This document shows, in pieces, positions 20,694 through 30,924 of a stretch of 36,663 nucleotides of DNA. How positions within the stretch are numbered: the first letter of the stretch is position 1; every line of letters begins with the position of its first letter. Where the stretch lies: contig CALWXA010000033.1 in the NCBI GenBank assembly GCA_944385395.1, positions 1-36,663 on the forward strand. Direction: 5' to 3'. The notes under the pieces were generated by a model, which saw only the letters and a list, made by a program, of their open reading frames with translations, searched no databases and was not told the origin of the DNA. This stretch comes from an uncultured Oscillospiraceae bacterium (GTDB lineage Bacteria > Bacillota > Clostridia > Oscillospirales > Oscillospiraceae). Made by a program: the position numbers and the translations under genes.

Positions 20694-20950
20694 TAATCAA
20701 TGAAAAGGCGCAGATGGGGACATCGTCTGCCGGGTACTCTTCAGAGAGCGGCCCCTTGGCTGGAAGGGCTGCAGAGGAACGCAGAACGGTACCGCCCCTG
20801 AGCCGCCCACCGAAGGCGCTGGCTGGTAGGCTGGGTCGGGTCCTCCCGTTACAGAGGTCACGAGCGACGGTCCAACGGGACCGTAAGCAGGGTGGAACCG
20901 TGGAGTTATGTCAACTTCACCCCTGAAATTCAGGGGTGAAGTTTTTTTCT
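20694..20950 (+). ncRNA. T-box leader of thrS (threonine)
   Basis: A tRNA-sensing leader. The T-box AGGGTGGAACCG is at 20889-20900, complementary to the tRNA acceptor end, and a terminator follows. Upstream, stem I contains GGAAGGGCTGCAGAGG-type landmarks and the likely specifier ACC (Thr) at 20791-20793 within GAACGGTACCGCC. Uncharged tRNA-Thr binding would form the antiterminator and allow thrS expression. T-box identity is clear; the exact specifier position is inferred from the downstream gene. Confidence 0.92.
20913..20948 (+). terminator. T-box-controlled terminator
   Basis: Perfect 14-bp stem AACTTCACCCCTGA/TCAGGGGTGAAGTT with loop AAT, followed by a T-run to 20948. Its 5' arm lies just past the T-box, as expected for an alternative to the antiterminator. 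Confidence 0.92.
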
Positions 20951-20983
20951 TCTCACCCCGAGCATGGAAAGGAGACCATTGCC

Positions 20984-22777
20984 ATGGCAGACGAAAACAT
21001 CTATACCTTTGAGAATCCCGAGTACCGCAGGACCTACTGGCACACCTGCTCCCACGTGCTGGCCCAGGCCATGAAACGGCTGCACCCGGAGGTGAAGCTG
21101 GCCATCGGGCCCAGCATCGAAAACGGGTTTTACTATGACTTTGATACCCCCCGGCCCTTTACCCCTGAGGATCTGGAGGCCCTGGAGGCGGAAATGCGGA
21201 AGATCTGCAAGGAGAAGCTGAAGCTGGAGCGCTTCGAGCTGCCCCGTGCAGAGGCCATCGCCCTGATGGAGGAGAAGGAGGAGCCCTACAAGGTGGAGCT
21301 GATCCACGACCTGCCGGAGGACGCCGTCATCTCCTTCTACAAGCAGGGTGACTTTACGGACCTGTGCGCCGGGCCCCATCTGGACTCCACCGGACGGATC
21401 AAGGGCAACGCTATCAAGCTCACCAGCGCCACCGGCGCTTACTGGCGGGGCGACTCCAACCGCAAGATGCTCCAGCGGATCTACGGCGTGGCCTTCCCCA
21501 AGAAGGATGAGCTGGACGCCTATCTGGAGCAGCAGGCCGAGGCTCTGAAGCGGGATCACAACAAGCTGGGCCGTGAGCTGGAATACTTCACCACCGTGGA
21601 CGTCATCGGCCAGGGCCTGCCTATCCTGCTGCCCAAGGGCGCACGGGTGGTGCAGCTGCTGCAGCGCTGGATCGAGGATACCGAGCAGCAGCGGGGCTAC
21701 CTGCTGACCAAGACCCCCCTGATGGCCAAGCGGGATCTGTACAAGATCTCCGGTCACTGGGACCACTATCTGGACGGCATGTTCATCCTGGGCGATCCCT
21801 ATGACGAGACCAAGGAGTGCTTCGCCCTGCGGCCCATGACCTGCCCCTTCCAGTATCAGGTCTACCTCAACCGCCAGCGTTCCTACCGGGATCTGCCCAT
21901 GCGGCTGGGTGAGACGTCCACCCTGTTCCGCAATGAGGACTCCGGCGAGATGCACGGCCTGATCCGTGTCCGGCAGTTCACCATCTCCGAAGGCCACCTG
22001 ATCCTCCGGCCCGATCAGCTGGAAGAGGAGTTCCGGGGCTGCTTCCAGCTGGCCAACTACTGTCTGGAGACCCTGGGACTGAAGGAGGACTGCTCCTTCC
22101 GCTTCTCCCAGTGGGATCCTGCCAACCCCAACAACAAGTATGAGGGTACGGCGGAGCAGTGGGAGCACGCCCAGAGCGTCATGAAGACCATTCTGGATGA
22201 CCTGGGCATCGACTACACCGTGGGCATCGACGAGGCTGCCTGCTACGGCCCCAAGCTGGACATCCAGATCAAGAACGTCTTCGGCAAGGAAGATACCCTC
22301 ATCACCATCCAGATCGACATGCTGCTGGCCCAGAAGTTCGGCATGGAATACGTGGACGCCGACGGCTCCCGGAAGGTGCCCTATATCATCCACCGAACCT
22401 CCATGGGCTGCTATGAGCGGACGCTGGCCCTGCTCATCGAGAAGTATGCCGGCGCTCTGCCCACCTGGATGGCTCCGGAGCAGGTGCGCTTCCTGCCCGT
22501 CACCGACCGGGCCGCCGACTACTGCGCCGACCTGGCCGCCAAGCTCACCGCCCGGGGCTTCCGGGTAGAGGTGGACTACCGCAACGAGAAGATCGGCAAG
22601 AAGATCCGGGAAGCCCAGCTGGAAAAGGTGCCCTATATGGTGGTCATCGGCGACCGGGATATGGAGAACGGCACTGTCTCTCCCCGGCACCGCTCCGACG
22701 GCGATCTGGGCGCCATGTCCTTTGAGGACTTTGCCGCCCTGCTGCAGGAAGTGGTGGACACCAAGGCCAAAAAATAA
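20984..22777 (+). CDS. thrS: Threonyl-tRNA synthetase lacking the TGS domain
   Basis: A 597-residue class II synthetase that charges tRNA-Thr. It begins directly near the editing (SAD) domain, HTCSHVLAQAMK with its HxxxH, continuing to DLCAGPHLDSTG; the N-terminal TGS domain of the roughly 640-residue Escherichia coli enzyme is missing. The catalytic core keeps the zinc Cys in RPMTCPFQYQ, a His in ISEGHLI and a His in IIHRTSMGCYER, and motif 2 (TLFRNEDSGEMHGLIRVRQF). The C-terminal anticodon-binding domain follows. The ATG at 20984 has AAAGGAG 9 nt upstream; an in-frame ATG at 20936 lies within the leader terminator. Controlled by the T-box. Confidence 0.96.
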   Translation: MADENIYTFENPEYRRTYWHTCSHVLAQAMKRLHPEVKLAIGPSIENGFYYDFDTPRPFTPEDLEALEAEMRKICKEKLKLERFELPRAEAIALMEEKEEPYKVELIHDLPEDAVISFYKQGDFTDLCAGPHLDSTGRIKGNAIKLTSATGAYWRGDSNRKMLQRIYGVAFPKKDELDAYLEQQAEALKRDHNKLGRELEYFTTVDVIGQGLPILLPKGARVVQLLQRWIEDTEQQRGYLLTKTPLMAKRDLYKISGHWDHYLDGMFILGDPYDETKECFALRPMTCPFQYQVYLNRQRSYRDLPMRLGETSTLFRNEDSGEMHGLIRVRQFTISEGHLILRPDQLEEEFRGCFQLANYCLETLGLKEDCSFRFSQWDPANPNNKYEGTAEQWEHAQSVMKTILDDLGIDYTVGIDEAACYGPKLDIQIKNVFGKEDTLITIQIDMLLAQKFGMEYVDADGSRKVPYIIHRTSMGCYERTLALLIEKYAGALPTWMAPEQVRFLPVTDRAADYCADLAAKLTARGFRVEVDYRNEKIGKKIREAQLEKVPYMVVIGDRDMENGTVSPRHRSDGDLGAMSFEDFAALLQEVVDTKAKK

Positions 22778-22806
22778 AATCTGCGGTCCCTGTTGGGGCT
22801 GCTACG

Positions 22807-22838
22807 GCGCCGCCGGAAGCAGAAGCTTCCGGCGGCGC
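22807..22838 (+). terminator. Strong hairpin after thrS, no T-run
   Basis: Perfect 14-bp stem GCGCCGCCGGAAGC/GCTTCCGGCGGCGC around AGAA. Probably a transcript 3' end or stabiliser, although no U-run follows. Confidence 0.55.
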
Positions 22839-23171
22839 TGCCGCTATAGGGGAGGATCTGCAGGTTGGACTTGCAAAAATGCAAGTTTGAAGAGGCGATA
22901 TTGCAAAATTTGAAGGTCAAACTTGCAAAATGAAAGACTGTAAAATTTTCGACAAAAGAAAAACAGAAGAAAAGACTGTTAAAAATGCGCAAATATGCCT
23001 TGCTGTATTTCAGATTGTCGACATTGGAAATGCAGGCTTTTATACGGTAAAGTGATATGGATTGAAGCTTTTCGCAAAACGTACTTGCAAATCAGCGGCA
23101 GATGGAGTAAAATAACGCTATGACTGTTTGAGTAAACCCAGCAACATCAAAGGAAAGGAACGACGGATCAT
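22839..23171 (+). promoter_or_regulatory. AT-rich upstream region of the TRAP operon with TTGCAA repeats
   Basis: Unusually AT-rich. TTGCAAAA-type boxes occur at 22871, 22901 and 22923, spaced 30 and 22 bp (about three and two helix turns). The first is part of ACTTGCA-AAAA-TGCAAGT, an inverted repeat at 22869-22886. A further TTGCAA at 23085 serves as the -35. No ORF of note. Candidate binding region for a regulator of the transporter. Confidence 0.5.
23085..23113 (+). promoter_or_regulatory. Promoter of the TRAP operon
   Basis: -35 TTGCAA (23085-23090), 17-bp spacer, -10 TAAAAT (23108-23113). Confidence 0.7.
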
Positions 23172-24140
23172 ATGAAAAAGTTTTTTGCTCTGGCACTTGC
23201 TCTGCTGATGACCCTGAGCCTGGTGGCCTGCGGCGGCAGCAGCGACAACGTGAAGATGCGCTTCGTCACCGGCGGTGAAAGCGGCACCTATTATGCGTTC
23301 GGCGGCGCCATCGCCTCCCACGCCACCACCGCTGACAACGGCATCGAAGTGACGGCCCTGGCCGGCAGCGGCTCCCAGGCCAATGTCCAGCAGCTGCAGG
23401 ACGGCACTGCCGAGCTGGCCTTCTGCCAGTCCGACGTGATGACCTATGCCTACAACGGCACCAACCTCTTTGCCGAAGACGGCAAGGTGGACTGCTTCTC
23501 CACCGTGGCCGCCCTGTACATGGAGCAGGTGCAGATCGTCACCTGCGATCCCAGCATCAAGACCGTGGCTGACCTGAAGGGCAAGCGGGTGTCCGTGGGT
23601 GCCGCCGGCTCCGGCGTGTACTTCAACGCTATGGATATCCTGGCTGCCTACGACCTCACCGAGAACGACATCCAGGCCACCTATCAGAGCTTTGCCGATA
23701 CCGCCAACGATATCCGTGACGGCAAGATCGACGCCGGCTTCATCGTCGCCGGCGCTCCCACCACCGCCATCACCGACCTGGCCACCTCCAAGAGCGTGTA
23801 TCTGGTGGGCCTGGACGATGCCCATATCGAGAAGCTCATTGCCGCGTCCCCCTACTACAGCAAGAACGTGATCCCCGCCAACACCTACAACGGCCAGACC
23901 GAGGACGTCACCACCGTGGCCGTGGGCGCCGTGCTGCTGGCCCGGAACGATCTGCCGGAAGAGGCCGTCTATGCCCTCACCGCCGACATCTTCGACAACT
24001 ATGAGAGCCTGGTATCCACCCACGCCAAGTATGGTGAGCTGAGCCTGGAGTTTGCCACCTCCGTCACCTCCGTGCCCTATCATCCTGGCGCCGCCAAGTA
24101 CTTTGCCGAGCAGGGCATCACCGTTCCTACGGCTGAATAA
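23172..24140 (+). CDS. TAXI-family TRAP transporter solute-binding lipoprotein
   Basis: A 322-residue extracytoplasmic receptor. The signal peptide ends in lipobox LVAC with Cys20. The mature protein has the TAXI pattern: MRFVTGGESGTYYAFGGA at its start (the glycine-rich substrate loop), GSGSQANVQQLQDG, and DLKGKRVSVGAAGSGVYF. TAXI receptors deliver organic acids or amino acids such as glutamate to fused TRAP permeases, driven by Na+ or H+. The cognate permease follows 189 nt downstream. Substrate is not determinable. The ribosome site AAAGGAA lies about 11 nt upstream of the ATG. Confidence 0.94.
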   Translation: MKKFFALALALLMTLSLVACGGSSDNVKMRFVTGGESGTYYAFGGAIASHATTADNGIEVTALAGSGSQANVQQLQDGTAELAFCQSDVMTYAYNGTNLFAEDGKVDCFSTVAALYMEQVQIVTCDPSIKTVADLKGKRVSVGAAGSGVYFNAMDILAAYDLTENDIQATYQSFADTANDIRDGKIDAGFIVAGAPTTAITDLATSKSVYLVGLDDAHIEKLIAASPYYSKNVIPANTYNGQTEDVTTVAVGAVLLARNDLPEEAVYALTADIFDNYESLVSTHAKYGELSLEFATSVTSVPYHPGAAKYFAEQGITVPTAE

Positions 24141-24179
24141 ATCCTGAACGGAGACTGAACGGGAAAAGTACCCTGAAAA

Positions 24180-24209
24180 GACTACGGCGGACGCAAGTCC
24201 GCCGTAGTC
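24180..24209 (+). other. Intercistronic stem-loop between TRAP receptor and permease
   Basis: Perfect 12-bp stem GACTACGGCGGA/TCCGCCGTAGTC with loop CGCAAG and no T-run. A likely 3' stabiliser or partial terminator giving more receptor than permease. Confidence 0.6.
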
Positions 24210-24253
24210 GCCCTGTATTTTGGGCTGCTGCACCGAAAAATCCAGATGCCTCG

Positions 24254-24298
24254 ATATACAAGAGGACATACGGCCAGGCCGTGCGACCCCTTGTATAT
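24254..24298 (+). other. Second structured segment before the TRAP permease
   Basis: Outer arms ATATACAAG (24254-24262) and CTTGTATAT (24290-24298) pair perfectly and enclose an inner CGGCC/GGCCG hairpin. It ends about 20 nt before the permease ribosome site and could tune its translation. Confidence 0.55.
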
Positions 24299-24329
24299 GG
24301 AGGAGCAAGAGAAACACAAGGAGGGACCT

Positions 24330-26321
24330 ATGAGCCTATTCAAGAAGAAAGAACCGGCTGTGCCGGTGGATACCGCCCCGGTGGGGGGCGAGGAGCGGGA
24401 TATGGCGGCGGATATCGACGCCGTCATGCGCAAGTACGACCGGGAATCCGCCACCCGGATCTGGGAGGGAACGCCCAAGATCGTGGTGCGGATCGTCATG
24501 GCCGCCTTCTCCCTGTACTGCATCTACATCACCCTGTTCAGCGTGCTCCTGCCGGAGACCAAGCTGACGCTGTTCCTGGGCTTCATCATCATCCTGGGCT
24601 TCCTGACCTATCCGGCCAAGAAAGGCTCCATGCGGGTGAACTACGTACCGTGGTACGACATCGTGCTCATGGTGGTGGGCGCCGGCTGCTTCTTCTATTT
24701 CGCCTTCAACGCCCTGTCGATTCTGAAGCTGGCCACACGGATCCAGACCCATCATGTGGTGCTGGGCGTTGTGGGGCTGCTGGTGCTGGCTGAGCTGTGC
24801 CGCCGGTGCGTGGGCATCCCCATCCTGGTGGTGGCCGGCGCGTTGGTGATCTATGCCTTCGTCAACCAGATGAGCTGGAACCCCAACTTCTATCAGGCGC
24901 TGGAAAACATCGTCTATAAGCTGTTCTACACCACCTCCGGCGTCATCGGCACTCCGGTGAATGTGTGCTATACCTACATCGTTCTGTTCATCATCTTCGG
25001 CGCGTTCCTGGAGCGTACCGGTATCGCCAGCCTCTTCATCCAGTTTGCCAACCGGGTGGCCGGCTGGTCCTCCGGCGGCCCGGCCAAGGTGGCCGTCATC
25101 GCCAGCGCTCTGGAAGGTATGTGCTCCGGCTCCTCCGTGGCCAACACCGTGGGTTCCGGTTCCATCACCATCCCCATGATGAAGCGCACCGGCTACAAGC
25201 CTGAATTCGCCGCCGCCGTGGAAGCCGCCGCCTCTACCGGCGGACAGATCATGCCCCCCATCATGGGCGCCGCCGCCTTCCTGATGGCGGAATACATGGA
25301 CCTGCCCTACATGGAAGTGGCCACCAAGGCCATCATCCCCGCCATCCTCTACTTTGCCGGCATCTTTATCGCCGTGCATCTGGAGGCCAAGAAGCTGGGC
25401 CTGCGGGGCCTGGCCAGCCATGAGATGCCCAAGTGGGGCACACTTCTGAAAAAGTGCTATCTGCTGATCCCCCTGGTGCTGCTGGTGACCCTGGTGTCCT
25501 CCGGCGCACGGACCATGCAGTTCTCCGCCGCCGTGTGCATCCTGGCCGCCGTCATCGTGGGCTTCCTGAACTGGGAAGAGCGGCTGACCTTCGCCAAGAT
25601 CCTGGAGGCCCTGGAGGCCGGCGCACGGGGCACCATCACCGTGGCTGTGGCCTGCGGTATGGCCGGTATCATCTCCGGCTGCATCACCGTTACCGGTCTT
25701 GCTTCCACCCTCATCAACTCCATCGTGGTGGTGGCCGGCGACGCCACCATCATCGGCCTGGTGCTGACCATGGTGTGCTGCATCGTGCTGGGCATGGGCG
25801 TGCCTACCACCGCCAACTACTGCATCATGGCCTCCACCTGCGCCCCCATCCTCATCCAGCTGGGATTCCCCCCGGTGGCCGCCCACTTCTTCGTGTTCTA
25901 CTTCGGCATCGTGGCCGATATCACGCCCCCTGTGGCTCTGGCCGCCTATGCCGGCAGCGCCATCGCCCAGTCCAATCCCATGAAGACAGGTATTACCGCC
26001 ACCAAGCTGGCCATTGCCGCCTTCCTGGTGCCTTACATCTTTGCCTATAACCCCGCCATGCTGCTGGAAGGCGTCAGCAGCATCTGGACTGTGGTGATGA
26101 TCACCATTACGGCACTGATGGGTATTTTAGGCATCGCGGCGGCCCTCAACGGCCATCTGTTCACCAAGATCCCGGTGGTGCTGCGTCTGCTGCTGGCAGC
26201 GGCGGGTATCTGCATGATGATCCCCGATGCAGCCACCGACGTCATCGGTCTGGTGGTGCTGGCGGCCATCATGGTGTACCAGTATCTCCACAGCAAAAGA
26301 CTGCGCAGCGTGTCTGCCTGA
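24330..26321 (+). CDS. TRAP transporter fused 4TM/12TM permease
   Basis: A 663-residue polytopic membrane protein joining the small (DctQ-like) and large (DctM-like) TRAP subunits, as usual with TAXI receptors. Landmarks of the large subunit are GMCSGSSVANTVGSGSITIPMM, AAASTGGQIMPPIMGAAAF and MGVPTTANYCIMAS, which form the cation and substrate sites. The cytoplasmic N-terminus is short and charged. The ATG at 24330 has AAGGAGG 6-7 nt upstream; the in-frame ATG at 24246 would add residues encoded by the structured leader. With the receptor it forms a complete secondary importer, probably Na+-coupled. Confidence 0.94.
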   Translation: MSLFKKKEPAVPVDTAPVGGEERDMAADIDAVMRKYDRESATRIWEGTPKIVVRIVMAAFSLYCIYITLFSVLLPETKLTLFLGFIIILGFLTYPAKKGSMRVNYVPWYDIVLMVVGAGCFFYFAFNALSILKLATRIQTHHVVLGVVGLLVLAELCRRCVGIPILVVAGALVIYAFVNQMSWNPNFYQALENIVYKLFYTTSGVIGTPVNVCYTYIVLFIIFGAFLERTGIASLFIQFANRVAGWSSGGPAKVAVIASALEGMCSGSSVANTVGSGSITIPMMKRTGYKPEFAAAVEAAASTGGQIMPPIMGAAAFLMAEYMDLPYMEVATKAIIPAILYFAGIFIAVHLEAKKLGLRGLASHEMPKWGTLLKKCYLLIPLVLLVTLVSSGARTMQFSAAVCILAAVIVGFLNWEERLTFAKILEALEAGARGTITVAVACGMAGIISGCITVTGLASTLINSIVVVAGDATIIGLVLTMVCCIVLGMGVPTTANYCIMASTCAPILIQLGFPPVAAHFFVFYFGIVADITPPVALAAYAGSAIAQSNPMKTGITATKLAIAAFLVPYIFAYNPAMLLEGVSSIWTVVMITITALMGILGIAAALNGHLFTKIPVVLRLLLAAAGICMMIPDAATDVIGLVVLAAIMVYQYLHSKRLRSVSA

Positions 26322-26337
26322 GAAAATCTGAACATAA

Positions 26338-26367
26338 GAAAAACTCCGGATTTCTCCGGAGTTTTTC
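26338..26367. terminator. Bidirectional terminator between TRAP operon and FMN oxidase gene
   Basis: ACTCCGGA/TCCGGAGT stem with loop TTTC, extended by A/T pairs on both sides. Confidence 0.88.
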
Positions 26368-26381
26368 TTGTTTTCTATGGA

Positions 26382-27401
26382 TCAATAGCCGTAGATCATG
26401 TCCCGGCGGATCTCAGAAAGGCTGTGGGCACCGCACATGGCCATGGTGTCCGCCAGCTCCGCCTGGAGCTTCTTGACAAAGACCTCCACGCCTTCAGCGC
26501 CGGCGCCGTAGACCATGCTGACGAAGGGCCGGCCGATGAGCACGGCGTCGGCACCCAGGGCCAGGGCCTTGAACACATCCATGCCGCTGCGGATGCCGCC
26601 GTCTACCAGCACCGTCATCTTGTCGCCCACGGCGTCCACGATGGCGGGCAGCACCTCGGCGGTGGCGGGGCACTGATCCAGCACCCGGCCGCCGTGGTTG
26701 GACACCACAATGGCGCTGGCGCCGGCTTCCAGGGCCTTCTGGGCGCCACGGACCGTCATGATGCCCTTGAGGATAAAGGGCACCTGGGCCATTTCGGCGA
26801 TCTCACGCAGCTCCTCTACCGTCTTGCTGCCGGCAGGAGGAGTGAGGTTCTTCAGGAAGGGCAGACCCGCTGCGTCGATATCCATGGCGATGGCGAAGGG
26901 GTTGGCGGGCTTCACCAGATCCATCTTCTCCCGGATCACCTCCAGGTTCCAGGGCTTGATGGTGGGCACGCCGCAGCCGCCGGCGTTCATCAGGGCCTTG
27001 GAGGTGGCCTGCACGACTGCCGGATTGGTACCGTCACCGGTGAAGGCGGCGATGCCGGCCTTGGCGCAGGCGGACACCAGAATGTCGTTATAGGTAAGGT
27101 CCGTGTGCTTGTCCCCATAGTGCAGGGGCAGAGCTCCCACGGGAGCGGCAAATACCGGCAGCACGAACTCCCGGCCGAACAGACGGCAGGTGGTATCCAC
27201 CGCTTGGTTCTCGCAGATGGTGTCCATGTTCACGCACAGCTCCTGCCACTTCTGATAATTGCGGATGGCGCCAGTACCCAGTCCCTTGGCACCGGGGCCG
27301 GGCATGGTGTTGCGGCAGGCCACGCCGTTGCACACGGGGCACACCTTGCAGTACGGGCCCATATTGCCCCGGGCCTGCTGCAGTACTTCCTGATATTCCA
27401 T
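26382..27401 (-). CDS. FMN-dependent alpha-hydroxy-acid oxidase family protein
   Basis: A 339-residue TIM-barrel flavoprotein of the lactate/glycolate oxidase family. The catalytic His and Arg are in VSNHGGRVLDQ; FMN phosphate contacts are in DGGIRSGMDVFKALALGADAV and IGRPF. The first 30 residues are unusual for oxidases: GPYCKVCPVCNGVACRN carries Cys at 18, 21, 24 and 29, a spacing that could bind an Fe-S cluster or zinc. In an anaerobe it is more likely a dehydrogenase than an H2O2-producing oxidase. AAAGGAGG stands 9 nt before the ATG at 27401; a longer frame to 27587 lacks support. Monocistronic; substrate unknown. Confidence 0.9.
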   Translation of the reverse strand: MEYQEVLQQARGNMGPYCKVCPVCNGVACRNTMPGPGAKGLGTGAIRNYQKWQELCVNMDTICENQAVDTTCRLFGREFVLPVFAAPVGALPLHYGDKHTDLTYNDILVSACAKAGIAAFTGDGTNPAVVQATSKALMNAGGCGVPTIKPWNLEVIREKMDLVKPANPFAIAMDIDAAGLPFLKNLTPPAGSKTVEELREIAEMAQVPFILKGIMTVRGAQKALEAGASAIVVSNHGGRVLDQCPATAEVLPAIVDAVGDKMTVLVDGGIRSGMDVFKALALGADAVLIGRPFVSMVYGAGAEGVEVFVKKLQAELADTMAMCGAHSLSEIRRDMIYGY

Positions 27402-27435
27402 AAAAAGAAGCCTCCTTTTATCCTTGACTATGCCT

Positions 27436-27464
27436 ATTCTACTTGCTGCCGCTGCCTTTTTCAA
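27436..27464 (-). promoter_or_regulatory. Promoter of the FMN oxidase gene
   Basis: Minus strand: -35 TTGAAA (27459-27464), 17-bp spacer, -10 TAGAAT (27436-27441). Confidence 0.65.
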
Positions 27465-27807
27465 CCGTTTTGAATCCGTTAAAACGTCTTTAGGAAAAAT
27501 ACACAAAAAATGGTCAAAATCGCAGCAGGCAGCTGCCGTATTTCCCTTTTTCAAAAAAGCAGAACAAATCTGGCGAAATGACGACAAATTATCACCACAA
27601 CCATTATGATTTCGGCTGAAAAAAATTCTTTGCTAAATATTTGACTATAGGTTTTTTGGAATTGTTATAAAAATATCAATTACATGTGGTTTTTACGGCA
27701 GAAAAAGGGACGGAAAGTACAGAAAAACCTTCTGGAAATGTTCTGAAAACGTTTGCGTAAAATTGACGGGAAAAAACCGGGGAAAAACGGCGGCATTCTG
27801 GTGGAAT
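27465..27807. other. AT-rich intergenic stretch upstream of hppA
   Basis: About 340 bp without a gene I can support. It holds TTGACT at about 27642 with TTATAA 18 nt on, a possible distal plus-strand promoter, and many A- and T-tracts that suggest intrinsic curvature. No strong hairpin seen. Confidence 0.35.
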
Positions 27808-27836
27808 TTGACATTTGCAGCAGGGTATTCCATAAT
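27808..27836 (+). promoter_or_regulatory. Promoter of hppA
   Basis: -35 TTGACA (27808-27813), 17-bp spacer, -10 CATAAT (27831-27836). Confidence 0.75.
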
Positions 27837-27896
27837 GAAAACGGAACAAAAAAGGGCCTTTCGGGAACAAGAAGGCCAGGAAAGAGGAGGAAACGT

Positions 27897-29978
<2,082 letters not shown>

Positions 29979-29979
29979 C

Positions 29980-30118
29980 TTCGGGAAAAAGCGGCCGAGC
30001 CGCTTTTCCCGAAAGGCTGCAGTCCGCTGCGCGCAGCATTTGACCGCTCTGGGCGGCCAAATGCCACACTTGTGGCCTGAGAGGTGTTTTCCCCGACGCA
30101 CATGTCGCCGGGGAAAAC
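29980..30118 (+). repeat. Cluster of five hairpins immediately after hppA
   Basis: Starting 1 nt past the hppA stop: hairpin 29980-30013 (TTCGGGAAAA arm, one bulge), 30026-30037 (GCTGC/GCAGC), 30038-30062 (ATTTG/CAAAT with inner CCGC/GCGG), 30063-30076 (GCCAC/GTGGC) and 30086-30118 (GTTTTCCCCG/CGGGGAAAAC). Only one copy is in the window, and its sequence differs from the four-hairpin element. The dense packing suggests another dispersed structured element or an elaborate 3' end. Confidence 0.6.
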
Positions 30119-30178
30119 GGATTCGATTTTGTTTATATCTTCAAGCACCAACTCTGTCAAGCTGTTTTCAAAAGTGAA

Positions 30179-30208
30179 GCAGGAGCCCGGAAGGGCTCCT
30201 GCTTTCTT
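30179..30208 (+). terminator. Terminator downstream of the hppA hairpin cluster
   Basis: 10-bp stem GCAGGAGCCC/GGGCTCCTGC, loop GGAA, then TTTCTT. Confidence 0.88.
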
Positions 30209-30235
30209 GCGCCCAAGCGGCGGATATGGTATCAT
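30207..30235 (+). promoter_or_regulatory. Promoter of the MBL hydrolase gene
   Basis: -35 TTGCGC (30207-30212), 17-bp spacer, -10 TATCAT (30230-30235). The -35 abuts the preceding terminator. Confidence 0.55.
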
Positions 30236-30261
30236 CATGAAAACGAAAGGAGGAATGGAAA

Positions 30262-30870
30262 ATGCGTGTGACCTGGTGGGGACATGCCTGCTTTGCGGTG
30301 GAATCCGGCGGATACCGGGTGGTGCTGGACCCCTTTGACGAGGTGCCCGGGTTTCCCACGCCGTCCCTGACGGCCAATGCCGTGCTGTGCAGCCATGAGC
30401 ATCACGACCACAATTACCGCCCGGCGGTGACGCTGGAGCAGGGGGGAGAGAGCCCCTTTGCCGTATCGGCGGTGGAGACCTTCCACGACGATGCCGGCGG
30501 CACCCTCCGGGGAGAGAACAAGATCCACATCCTCCAGGCGGAGGGGCTGAAGCTGGTACATCTGGGGGATCTGGGGCATCCGCTCTCACCGGAGCAGGCG
30601 GCGCCTCTGATGGGCTGCGATGTGCTGCTGATCCCGGTGGGGGGCTATTATACCATCGATGCAGCGGCTGCTGCGCAGATCGTCCGGCAGCTGCAGCCCC
30701 GGGTGACCATCCCCATGCACTATCGGGGTGAGACCTTCGGGTTTGACGTCATCGATACCCTGGAGCCATTCCTGCGTCAATTTGATGTCGGTCTGGTGCG
30801 GTATCTGGATGGGCCTACCCTGGAGATTACGGACCAGACACCCCGGCAGATCGCCGTACCCACTGTATAA
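30262..30870 (+). CDS. MBL-fold metallohydrolase (UlaG-like)
   Basis: A 202-residue metallo-beta-lactamase-fold protein. WWGHACFAVESGG opens the fold, and the metal motif is His45-x-His47-His48-Asp49-His50 (SHEHHDHNY). Further ligands are in VETFHDDAGG, LGDLGHPL and PMHYRGETFGFD. The short length and WWGHA start match the UlaG/lactamase_B_3 group, which includes lactonases and uncharacterised hydrolases. Substrate unknown. AAAGGAGG lies 8-9 nt before the ATG. A membrane protein gene follows 54 nt downstream and is probably co-transcribed, as no terminator separates them. Confidence 0.9.
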   Translation: MRVTWWGHACFAVESGGYRVVLDPFDEVPGFPTPSLTANAVLCSHEHHDHNYRPAVTLEQGGESPFAVSAVETFHDDAGGTLRGENKIHILQAEGLKLVHLGDLGHPLSPEQAAPLMGCDVLLIPVGGYYTIDAAAAAQIVRQLQPRVTIPMHYRGETFGFDVIDTLEPFLRQFDVGLVRYLDGPTLEITDQTPRQIAVPTV

Positions 30871-30924
30871 AATATCCTGCGGCTGTGTAAACTGGGACTA
30901 TCTGGTTGCACAGGAGGGATGGCC

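Noticed and set aside
24336..25886. 516-codon minus-strand frame over the TRAP permease
   Set aside because: Shadow frame with repeated Gly/His/Asp; no start signals.
26338..26367. Transposon end
   Set aside because: Palindrome with A- and T-runs between convergent genes is fully explained as a bidirectional terminator.
30084..30338. 84-codon frame between hppA and the MBL gene
   Set aside because: Crosses hairpins, a terminator and a promoter and overlaps the MBL gene out of frame; no ribosome site.
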